The position numbers and the translations under genes were made by a program. From JABDDM01 sp038240295 (GTDB lineage Bacteria; Bacteroidota; Ignavibacteria; Palsa-1295), in contig JBBSDW010000081.1 of the NCBI GenBank assembly GCA_038240295.1, positions 1-15,750 on the forward strand: 15,750 nucleotides of DNA, written 5' to 3'. The notes beneath the pieces are model-generated. The model saw only the letters and a program-made list of their open reading frames with translations, ran no database searches and was not told the origin of the DNA. Positions 1 through 5,951 of this stretch are shown here, in pieces (the first letter of the stretch is position 1; each line of letters starts with the position of its first letter).

Positions 1-33
1 GAGTGCTGAGTGCTGAGTAAAAAGTGCTGAGTG
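1..33. repeat. Heptanucleotide tandem repeat (AGTGCTG family)
   Basis: Copies of the 7-bp unit AGTGCTG are seen: two in direct tandem from position 2, then a spacer of A residues and one more copy, each run ending in AGT. No reading frame crosses it convincingly. It resembles the short heptameric repeats that are dispersed between genes in some cyanobacteria and in Bacteroidetes/Chlorobi genomes. Its left limit is cut by the window edge, so the full copy number is unknown. Confidence 0.7.
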
Positions 34-63
34 GGGATTGAACATCGTTTCTGCCTCGTATTT

Positions 64-91
64 CCCTGACACCCGACACCCGACACCAGGG
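64..91. repeat. Heptanucleotide tandem repeat (GACACCC family) inside a short inverted repeat
   Basis: Two perfect GACACCC units and a third lacking its last base run from 68 to 87. They are bracketed by CCCTG (64-68) and its reverse complement CAGGG (87-91), so the element could fold as a 5-bp stem with a large loop. An 18-bp stretch (66-83) recurs exactly, inverted, at 5731-5748 within a lipoprotein gene, and a shorter inverted copy lies at 589-601. It is a dispersed repeat family rather than a gene part. It lies about 60 bp upstream of msrB; no regulatory role is shown. Confidence 0.75.
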
Positions 92-153
92 AGGCGCTGG
101 AATAAATTGAGCCAAGCTCTGTTGTATGAGTAACAAATTTTTAAAGCAAAAGT

Positions 154-585
154 ATGGAAGACCTATCCAAATATCCGAAGTCATCTGACAAAGTCAAAAA
201 GGCCGATCAAGAGTGGGAGAAAGAGCTTACACCAGAGCAGTTTCATGTGATGCGCGAGAAGGGGACAGAGCGGCCGTTCACGGGTAAGTATGAGACGTTC
301 TTCGAAGACGGGATCTACAAATGCGGCTCATGCGGCAATCCACTGTTTGAATCGGAGACAAAGTTCGATGCAGGCTGCGGATGGCCGAGTTTTTCGAAGG
401 CCATCGAGGGGACTCGCATTATTGAGAATCGGGATGTCACGCATGGAATGGTTCGGACGGAGGTCGTCTGTTCGAGGTGCGGGGCTCATCTTGGGCATGT
501 CTTCGACGATGGGCCGGCGCCGACGGGACTTCGATACTGTATCAACTCACTTTCTCTCGACTTCGATAAAAAACAGCCAAAGTGA
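154..585 (+). CDS. msrB: Peptide-methionine (R)-S-oxide reductase MsrB
   Basis: This enzyme reduces the R epimer of methionine sulfoxide in oxidised proteins, in the cytoplasm, using thioredoxin for recycling. The 143-residue length is usual for a stand-alone MsrB. Visible hallmarks are the two zinc-binding CxxC pairs (Cys57/Cys60 and Cys106/Cys109), the GCGWPSF motif (residues 74-80) with the likely recycling Cys75, and the catalytic Cys129 in RYCINS. The family assignment is therefore secure. There is no signal peptide. The ATG at 154 has no clear Shine-Dalgarno site, as is common in this lineage. It stands alone, divergent from nothing and convergent with the small membrane gene at 761-934. 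A fragment of the heptamer repeat family begins four bases after the stop. Confidence 0.97.
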   Translation: MEDLSKYPKSSDKVKKADQEWEKELTPEQFHVMREKGTERPFTGKYETFFEDGIYKCGSCGNPLFESETKFDAGCGWPSFSKAIEGTRIIENRDVTHGMVRTEVVCSRCGAHLGHVFDDGPAPTGLRYCINSLSLDFDKKQPK

Positions 586-588
586 GAT

Positions 589-601
589 ACGGGTGTCGGG
601 A
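589..601. repeat. Short copy of the CGGGTGT heptamer repeat
   Basis: ACGGGTGTCGGGA contains one complete CGGGTGT unit and the start of a second. It is the inverted orientation of the repeat at 64-91 and the same orientation as that at 5725-5748. It sits immediately after the msrB stop codon. At this length a chance match is possible; the call rests on the two longer copies in the window. Confidence 0.45.
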
Positions 602-725
602 CGTATTATAGGTACACAGAGATTTTGTTTACCTTATGTGACACGGCAATGTACGAGGCGCGCAACGCGGAGCCAACTATTGACACCGGCCACCGAATCT
701 CATTCCTGAGCTTTGACTAAAAATG

Positions 726-755
726 AAACGGCCAGCATGGAACGCTGGCCCGTTT
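726..755. terminator. Bidirectional hairpin terminator
   Basis: An 11-bp stem is formed by AAACGGCCAGC (726-736) and GCTGGCCCGTTT (744-755), with one bulged C and a 7-nt loop. Read on the minus strand it starts 5 bases after the TAA stop of the small membrane gene and is followed by TTTCATTTTTAG, a good T-rich tail, so it should end that transcript. It can also stop msrB read-through from the other side, although its + strand tail is weaker. The rest of 586-760 holds no gene I can support. Confidence 0.85.
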
Positions 756-760
756 GATCG

Positions 761-934
761 TTATTTCTTCCAAACATTACGTAGGCGTCTTGCCCCTAAT
801 TCAACACGTAGCTGATCACGCTCAACTATCGTAAGACGCTTCGGAACCCTGGAGAGCAGGAACATTCCGACGATGACTATCGCGATCAAGGCGAAGATCG
901 TCGCGCCGGCTGCTGTGAACATAAATCCTAACAT
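761..934 (-). CDS. Small single-pass membrane protein, unknown function
   Basis: I do not recognise this 57-residue protein. It has one clear hydrophobic helix (about residues 4-28, ending in FALIAIVIVGMFLL) followed by a basic, charged tail of about 29 residues (KRLTIVERDQLRVELGARR...). This suggests an inner-membrane anchor with a cytoplasmic or peripheral tail. The ATG at 934 was chosen. An in-frame TTG at 988 would add 18 polar residues but has no better ribosome site. A strong terminator right after the stop supports it being a real gene. It follows the four-helix membrane protein gene on the same strand, with about 130 bp between them. Confidence 0.55.
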   Translation of the reverse strand: MLGFMFTAAGATIFALIAIVIVGMFLLSRVPKRLTIVERDQLRVELGARRLRNVWKK

Positions 935-1027
935 GTGATATCTTGAAATGTGTTGAACTATCTTATCTGCTTGCAACGACGGTGCCAAGTGGAAGTGCTA
1001 TTTTAGCGTGCTTTGGGCAATACGGCC

Positions 1028-1048
1028 GAGCTTCATGAGCCCAAGCTC
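1028..1048. other. Inverted repeat, possible weak terminator
   Basis: GAGCTT (1028-1033) and AAGCTC (1043-1048) form a perfect 6-bp stem with a 9-nt loop. It lies 15 bp past the stop of the four-helix membrane protein gene in the minus direction. No T tract follows, so it would be a poor intrinsic terminator; it may equally be chance. Confidence 0.3.
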
Positions 1049-1063
1049 AATAAAGACAACGAG

Positions 1064-1819
1064 TTAGAATAAGAACGTCACACCGAAACCGAGAACGATA
1101 CCAATGCCAGCCAATATATCGAAATTCTTCAGAGTCGGCTCTACATGAACTTCTCTCAGAACAGCAAAGACGCTCCAGCGCTGGAGATCCTCGTATTTCT
1201 CCGACATCGACCATCGAAGCAAAATATAGCGCAAACGCTCGCAGGAGGTAAAGAACCAGGTTAAGTGCGCGCCGACCATCGCAGTCCACCCGCAGCCAAG
1301 ACCGATCACGAAAAGCAAGGCAGCTTTCGTCATACTTAGAAGAACCCGGTACCGGAGCCAATCGCGCTCGTAATCCTCTGTTCTGTAAAAGCCGCTTTTA
1401 TTCTGCTGGAAAGATAGTCTGACAACGAAGATGCTGAGGATGGCGTCGACGGTGCTCATCGCGAGCATGAAAAACACCACGCCGAGCCACGGCCAGCCGG
1501 TGAGCTTCATGCCGTAGAAGGCGATACCCATAGGGATAAACGCGGCAATCGTCCAGTCGCTTTTCCAGATCTGCCTGAGCAGTGTCGGGGTCTTGCGATC
1601 TTTGTAAGTATCGAACCACTTCAGGACGCGAGCGCGCCTTTTATGATGTCCCGCCGTACCTGCAACTTTGCTCGGATCGGTGGTCCGGCTCGCCGGCAGT
1701 GGAAGAGCCGCAGAAGAAGTTAGCGGGAGCGCCGGCCCCTCCGGGACTACGCGACCTTGCGCATCCGTATCGGGAGTTCCAACTTCATCGTCGTCAACAA
1801 TATTCGATAATCGCAACAT
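1064..1819 (-). CDS. Four-helix integral membrane protein, unknown function
   Basis: This 251-residue protein is not recognised. Residues 1-60 are polar and rich in Pro, Ser, Thr, Ala and Asp, probably disordered, ending in a basic patch (HHKRRARVLKW). Four hydrophobic segments follow: about 90-105 (AAFIPMGIAFYGMKL), 110-133 (LGVVFFMLAMSTVDAIL), 163-190 (ALLFVIGLGCGWTAMVG) and 234-251 (ILAGIGIVLGFGVTFLF). Between helices 3 and 4 lies an aromatic and charged loop of about 40 residues. The protein ends directly at the membrane boundary. The ATG at 1819 has GGAAG just before it, too close to be an ideal ribosome site. It is followed by the small membrane gene and preceded by the ARPP-1-type gene, 150 bp away. 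No catalytic motif is visible. Confidence 0.75.
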   Translation of the reverse strand: MLRLSNIVDDDEVGTPDTDAQGRVVPEGPALPLTSSAALPLPASRTTDPSKVAGTAGHHKRRARVLKWFDTYKDRKTPTLLRQIWKSDWTIAAFIPMGIAFYGMKLTGWPWLGVVFFMLAMSTVDAILSIFVVRLSFQQNKSGFYRTEDYERDWLRYRVLLSMTKAALLFVIGLGCGWTAMVGAHLTWFFTSCERLRYILLRWSMSEKYEDLQRWSVFAVLREVHVEPTLKNFDILAGIGIVLGFGVTFLF

Positions 1820-1969
1820 GCTTCCATTTCGACCGACCTTGTCCCACTTACAAATCTACGGACGGTGAGATCTTCCAAGTCAATGTTTATGCCAATCGCA
1901 ACAAATGATTCAATTACTTGAATAAAGAGCCATTATCCTAACATAAAATCAAAACAATCGGCGGCACAC

Positions 1970-3136
1970 TTAGTTTATTTCTGCCTTCAAGATCGAAAGA
2001 TGAAGAACCGTGCGGGGCTCCAGCGAATCAATGGTCTCAAAACGGTACAGACCGCCGCCAGCGTATGACTTTACGTGTTCGCGGATCGAGAGATCGCGTT
2101 CGATCGGACTCCCAGGCAGAAAATCGAGGAATCGAATGACAGTTTCGTTCTCGGCTCGTTCAGTTGGAGCTTCTTTCACTGCGAGCATCGCCTCCAGGTT
2201 CATGCTCGTTAAAAGCGTTGATAGCTCGCTTTGAAATAGCTCACTCGACGAATATATTTCCGCACCTCGAAGCTCACCATTGATCGCATAAACGATTCCC
2301 GTTGCGCGGCCCACTTTATTTTTGAGACGTTGCAGCAGGGCGCCCGGATGAATCTGAGATTCGATCGCAGTATCCTCGAGGCTCAACTCCAGGCTCGAAG
2401 GCGAGCGTACATCTTTTACCGAATGTCCTGTAAGCGTAGAAAGGCCTGCCTGGACGAAGCCGACATCTCGCCAGATCGACTCCTGCAGTGCTTTCTGCGG
2501 TACCGATTCCTGAAAAACACTTCGGCTCTCATAGAGCGCAAGCTGATCGAGAAGGGCTTGCTCGTTGTTGGAGGCGACGCGATGGTTTGAATCGGATGGG
2601 GCCGTAAGTCCATCGCCACGGCTCGTTGTCGACACGGTCGTACCAGTTCGATCGATCAACGGCTTCTTCGCGAGCACGCGCAAACTTGCTATCGGTGCCA
2701 ACTCATATGCGGCACTGAACTCGCCCAACGGCTCGGCGCCCCGCTGGAAGGAGCGATCGTGCTCGACACAATATGCAGGCACCACGACAGGTTCGCCGCC
2801 GGCAGGAATAATAAGATCGTTCGCAAGCATGCGGTCCTGCTGGCCGCCTTTGACGATCGATGCCGATTGGATAAAAATATCCTGATCCGAGTGATTTTCG
2901 ATCAGGAGATCCGTCGTGCCGGTCTCTTTCAGTGTTGCCTTGTGTGACTTGATCGCCTCGTCAAGTGTCAAATAGGTCCTATTGCTCAGTGCTCCCTGAG
3001 TGGAGATGAGATAGAGCGTCAGGTTACCATCCTGCAGCGTATCGACCACCGTGAAATGCTGCGCAAATGCACGTTGCCCAGGAACACCGATAGAAACACC
3101 TATAAGAAAAACTGCGAGAAAAAAAGCGGTTCTCAT
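1970..3136 (-). CDS. Secreted ARPP-1 / DUF6569-type protein
   Basis: The 388-residue product begins with a classical signal peptide (hydrophobic residues 4-18, probable cleavage after AFA25), so it should be periplasmic or surface exposed. Residues about 40-135 match my recollection of the ARPP-1 (DUF6569) family: TYLTLDEA near residue 55, a hydrophobic strand with an Asn-His-Ser-Asp turn (LLIENHSDQDIFI), KGGQQDR (96-102) and VVVPAYCVEHDR with Cys123 and Glu125. The remaining 250 residues contain further family-like strands and a helical middle. The biochemical function of this family is not known to me; most members I recall are cytosolic, so secretion here is notable. The start is supported by the signal peptide. 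It lies 44 bp downstream of the P450 gene on the same strand and is likely co-transcribed with it. Confidence 0.75.
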   Translation of the reverse strand: MRTAFFLAVFLIGVSIGVPGQRAFAQHFTVVDTLQDGNLTLYLISTQGALSNRTYLTLDEAIKSHKATLKETGTTDLLIENHSDQDIFIQSASIVKGGQQDRMLANDLIIPAGGEPVVVPAYCVEHDRSFQRGAEPLGEFSAAYELAPIASLRVLAKKPLIDRTGTTVSTTSRGDGLTAPSDSNHRVASNNEQALLDQLALYESRSVFQESVPQKALQESIWRDVGFVQAGLSTLTGHSVKDVRSPSSLELSLEDTAIESQIHPGALLQRLKNKVGRATGIVYAINGELRGAEIYSSSELFQSELSTLLTSMNLEAMLAVKEAPTERAENETVIRFLDFLPGSPIERDLSIREHVKSYAGGGLYRFETIDSLEPRTVLHLSILKAEIN

Positions 3137-3157
3137 CGCAAATGATTACCACGAATT

Positions 3158-3174
3158 ATGAAAGAATGTTTCAT
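3158..3174. other. Inverted repeat between P450 and ARPP-1 genes
   Basis: ATGAAA (3158-3163) and TTTCAT (3169-3174) are perfect reverse complements 5 bp apart, in the 44-bp gap between the two genes. This could be an intercistronic hairpin tuning the downstream gene, or chance. Confidence 0.3.
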
Positions 3175-3180
3175 CCTTCG

Positions 3181-4512
3181 TCAAAGGCAGCGCACGATGC
3201 CAGGAATTCCGCCCTTTGGGCGAAGTGTGATAAGTGGTTCGGGTTGAACCACAGTGTTGCTAAGCAAGTCAAACCGAACCTGCTGCGCGATCGCGACCGT
3301 CATCAGGTGACCCTCCATCATCGCGAACTGATTGCCAATGCAAATGCGCGGACCCGCACCGAAGGGTAGGTACGCATGTCGCGGAAGTTGCTTCTCCCGC
3401 TCTGGGAGAAATCGATCGGGATCAAATCTCTCTGGATCGGGAAAATTTCGAGGATCGCGGTGCATGAGATAGGGGCTGATAATGAGCGCCGTCCCTTTTC
3501 TGATCAAAAATCCGTCGATCATAACGTCCTGAGTCGCGCTCCGAACAAAAATATATGCGGGCGGATACAGCCGCATGGCTTCTTTAAATACTTGCATTGC
3601 AAAAGGAAGCTTGACAAGATCTTCCATCTCGGGAGGCTTGCCGTTGAGGATCTTTACTTCTTCGATCAGCCGGTCGTATTGCTCCGGATTTTTAGCGAGC
3701 AGATACCACATCCATGCAGTTGCGTTACCCGTCGTTTCGTGTCCCGCAAGGAAGATCGTCATCGCTTCGTCGCGTACCTGCTGATTGGTCATGCCGCTGC
3801 CATCATCTTCGTCGCGGGCAATCAGCAGCATCGATAAGAGATCGCCGACATCTTCACCACTCGCTCGTCGTTCGGCGATCATCCGAAAGATGATCTTGTC
3901 GAGTTCGGCGATCGACTTTCGCACACGTACATTCCGTGGTGTCGGAATGTTGAGTGGAATATGAAGCGGGATACGAAGCTCCTGTTCCGCATAATGCATG
4001 AGGAAGGTGAGCGAAGTCTTGATCGAATCGGCATCTTCGCCGACCTCGGCCCCGAAGAGTGTTTTGCCCGCGATGCCAAGTGTGATCCGCATCATCTCGC
4101 GAGAAATGTCGATTCGCTCGCCATTCTTCCAGCCGTCGATCGCCCGCAATGTATAATCCATCATCACCTTCGCATATTCGCGAATGCGGCGATGGACGAA
4201 TGCGGGCGCCACAAGTTTGCGCTGCCGTTTGTGCAGGTCATCTTCGCTCAGGAGCAATCCGTTTCCGAGAAGCGGCCTGGTGTAGATCGCAAATTCACGG
4301 CCTTTGTGAAATTTCTCCGCCTGCTCGACCAGGACCTCGTGCACATACTCCGGCTTTTTAACAAGGATCAACTCGCGCGGACCAAACATCCCGCTCACGA
4401 TATCCTCGCCCGCGGCCCCCATCCATTCCAGCAGCGAAATCCGGTCCCAGAAAAGACCTCGATACGCCCTGACTGGGGCTACGTTCTGAATGCGAGGAAT
4501 CGGACGTGTCAT
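3181..4512 (-). CDS. Cytochrome P450 monooxygenase
   Basis: This is a soluble bacterial-type P450 of 443 residues, expected to insert one oxygen atom from O2 into an unknown substrate using electrons from a redox partner; no partner is encoded here. Seen directly: the I-helix oxygen-activation motif AGHETT (256-261), the K-helix ExxR (Glu311, Arg314), the PERF-like segment NFPDPERFDPDRF (357-368) and the heme loop FGAGPRICIG (384-393) with Cys391 as thiolate ligand. The C-helix reads HKRQR (94-98) where many relatives have Trp at the first position. There is no signal or membrane anchor. I chose the ATG at 4512; an in-frame TTG at 4560 would add 16 residues. A fatty acid or terpenoid substrate is plausible from the family style but not demonstrated. 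Confidence 0.95.
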   Translation of the reverse strand: MTRPIPRIQNVAPVRAYRGLFWDRISLLEWMGAAGEDIVSGMFGPRELILVKKPEYVHEVLVEQAEKFHKGREFAIYTRPLLGNGLLLSEDDLHKRQRKLVAPAFVHRRIREYAKVMMDYTLRAIDGWKNGERIDISREMMRITLGIAGKTLFGAEVGEDADSIKTSLTFLMHYAEQELRIPLHIPLNIPTPRNVRVRKSIAELDKIIFRMIAERRASGEDVGDLLSMLLIARDEDDGSGMTNQQVRDEAMTIFLAGHETTGNATAWMWYLLAKNPEQYDRLIEEVKILNGKPPEMEDLVKLPFAMQVFKEAMRLYPPAYIFVRSATQDVMIDGFLIRKGTALIISPYLMHRDPRNFPDPERFDPDRFLPEREKQLPRHAYLPFGAGPRICIGNQFAMMEGHLMTVAIAQQVRFDLLSNTVVQPEPLITLRPKGGIPGIVRCL

Positions 4513-4566
4513 GATAGCGAGCAGGCGTAAACGGGTCAATGAATGTTCGACACGAGCCAAACCCCA

Positions 4567-4585
4567 CGAATTTTCACAAAATTCG
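4567..4585. promoter_or_regulatory. Perfect palindrome upstream of P450, candidate operator
   Basis: CGAATTTT (4567-4574) and AAAATTCG (4578-4585) are exact reverse complements separated by CAC. The centre is 64 bp upstream of the preferred P450 ATG, and about 16 bp upstream of the alternative TTG. AT-rich sequence follows further upstream (4586-4630). The symmetry and position suit a dimeric repressor site, but no regulator gene is adjacent and a transcript hairpin is equally possible. No convincing promoter boxes were identified. Confidence 0.45.
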
Positions 4586-4718
4586 CCAATTTTTTCTCAA
4601 TGATCTGCGTGTGTATAAACTTTATTCATAATTCTCCCCTCCCAACCAGCTGTGGAGCACGCCGGAGATTGGCTCGAGGGACTTAATGGAATAAGTAAAA
4701 CATAACGACGACATGAAT

Positions 4719-4736
4719 GGTGCCCCCAAGAGCACC
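4719..4736. other. Short inverted repeat in intergenic stretch
   Basis: GGTGC (4719-4723) and GCACC (4732-4736) can form a 5-bp stem with an 8-nt loop. Apart from this and the REP-like element to its right, the stretch 4586-4810 shows no gene I can support. Confidence 0.2.
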
Positions 4737-4814
4737 TCGATCAGCAGTGCCAAATAGCACCTAACTGAGTCCATTCGGCATGGCCCCCTATTCTAAATCT
4801 CTTATTTGCATGTC

Positions 4815-4998
4815 GCAGCGAAGCAATCTCCATGAGCGTGCATCGAAGCGAGCGACAGAGCGATGTCCAACCCGAAATGATTGCTTCGCTCCGTTCAAGC
4901 TCGCCGTGGCGAGCGTGAACTGCGCTCGCAATGACACCACTCCTAAAATTCCGCGCTTCTAAACATCCCCGCTTAAAATGTAGCAGCGAAGCAATGAC
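4815..4998. repeat. REP-like palindromic repeat element
   Basis: The core (4880-4932) can fold as a long hairpin: ATTGC pairs with GCAAT at the outside, GTTCA (4893-4897) with TGAAC (4916-4920), and GCTCGCC (4899-4905) with GGCGAGC (4908-4914) across a 2-nt loop. The outer motif AGCGAAGCAAT occurs at 4817-4827 and 4984-4994 and, inverted, at 4880-4890; CGCTCGCAATGAC ends the core at 4924-4936. This family, with arms like CATTGCGAGCG...GCGAAGCAAT, is widespread as dispersed intergenic palindromes. It fills most of the gap between the DUF6438-type lipoprotein and P450 genes; it may also end the lipoprotein transcript. Confidence 0.8.
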
Positions 4999-5037
4999 CC
5001 TAAGTCGAGATATTCAATGACGGCACTATCCGTACTT

Positions 5038-5901
5038 TTATCTCTGAGGCTTCCGCACGCTCAGCGTATCGACCGGCATACCGGTAAAATATTCATACGC
5101 CCTTGCGATGGAATCGTTAAGTTTTCGCTCTTCGTGGAAAAGGTGGAAGGCCTGCCGTGTCTCTCCTTTGTCCCGAAGGTTTTGATATTGCTGGAGCATT
5201 TCGTCGTCGATCGCTTCGAGACTATCGATCCTGTGACGTTGTTCTCGCGCTTCACGTGAGTTTGGGTTCGGCGGTTCGGCACCTCCTCCGATCCAGAAGT
5301 TTGCGCCGGATAGCTGATCGATCCGGCTCTCTATATAATGAAGACTGTCGGGTGCGCCATAATGATCGATCACTTTTTTGTGCATTCCCCGAAAACGAAC
5401 GTCGAGGGTTGTCGTGCTTCCATCGTAAAATTTTCGGGTGTCGTACCGATCCTGCATTGCGAAGAATTTTAGCCTTATGATATCTTCCGCGAGTCGCTGC
5501 AACGAATCGTGGTCGACGATTGTGTATCGCTCGCCATGCGCGACCGTGCCTGCGATTCCCTTGAATTGCACGTGACCGTCGGCGAAGATCGACACTGAGT
5601 ACCAGGGGCAATCCAAGCAATTGCCGTCACGTGTGAGGGTAATAAGTAGATCGCCGGATTCAAGCGGCGTAGGGGTGCAGGCGGCGAACAGAAGCAGCGC
5701 TACGAGAAGGGCGAGGAAGGGTTTCGGGTATCGGGTGTCGGGTGTCAGAGTGAGCGTTTCCGAGGCGGTTGCCTGGTATCCGGCACAAGATCGTGGAGGG
5801 CGAACTCCGGCGTCGGCCCCAACGACTTTCATCGATTTAGAAATGTGAACCTCCAAAAGCCGTATTTTTGCACTCGGTATGTTCTCGAGCAGACCAAACA
5901 T
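5038..5901 (-). CDS. DUF6438-type lipoprotein with repeat-invaded N-terminus
   Basis: The product is a lipoprotein: a hydrophobic segment (PFLALLVALLLF) ends in a lipobox with Cys75 (LFAAC) when read from the ATG at 5901. The domain that follows (about 82-200) resembles DUF6438: GNCLDCPWYSVSIFADGHV (93-111) with a CxxC pair, then FFAMQDRYD and a conserved LDVRFRG...KKVIDHYGAPDSLHYIE stretch. Its function is unknown; such proteins are envelope lipoproteins. The C-terminal third (about 215-287) is charged, helical and probably coiled. The 74 residues before Cys75 are far too long for a normal signal peptide; even the ATG at 5832 leaves about 36 residues before the hydrophobic core, including those encoded by a heptamer repeat. 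No ATG, GTG or TTG lies in frame close to the core. Confidence 0.78.
   Translation of the reverse strand: MFGLLENIPSAKIRLLEVHISKSMKVVGADAGVRPPRSCAGYQATASETLTLTPDTRYPKPFLALLVALLLFAACTPTPLESGDLLITLTRDGNCLDCPWYSVSIFADGHVQFKGIAGTVAHGERYTIVDHDSLQRLAEDIIRLKFFAMQDRYDTRKFYDGSTTTLDVRFRGMHKKVIDHYGAPDSLHYIESRIDQLSGANFWIGGGAEPPNPNSREAREQRHRIDSLEAIDDEMLQQYQNLRDKGETRQAFHLFHEERKLNDSIARAYEYFTGMPVDTLSVRKPQR
5725..5748. repeat. Heptamer repeat copy inside a lipoprotein gene
   Basis: CGGGTAT, CGGGTGT, CGGGTGT and CAG follow each other here. The 18 bp at 5731-5748 are the exact reverse complement of 66-83. In the lipoprotein frame on the minus strand they read LTPDTRYP, just before the hydrophobic signal core. 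This is the only one of the window's three copies that lies inside a gene. Confidence 0.75.
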
Positions 5902-5922
5902 TCAGAAGAAATCAGACTAAAT

Positions 5923-5936
5923 ATAGTGATAACTAT
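5923..5936. promoter_or_regulatory. Inverted repeat in divergent promoter region
   Basis: ATAGT (5923-5927) and ACTAT (5932-5936) form a perfect short palindrome around GATA. It lies in the 50-bp gap between the divergent lipoprotein and glgA starts, where both promoters would have to be. This may be an operator; the short arms mean chance cannot be excluded. Confidence 0.3.
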
Positions 5937-5951
5937 CTCGCTCGCCGTTAA

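Noticed and set aside
107..130. Possible promoter boxes upstream of msrB (TTGAGC and TATGAG)
   Set aside because: Spacing of 12 bp is too short for a standard promoter and the motif is not specific for this lineage.
3961..4530. Plus-strand open frame of 189 codons opposite the P450
   Set aside because: It is antisense to the P450, which carries every signature motif.
4780..4962. Open frame of 60 codons on the + strand
   Set aside because: It is made mostly of the REP-like palindrome and has no protein-like pattern.
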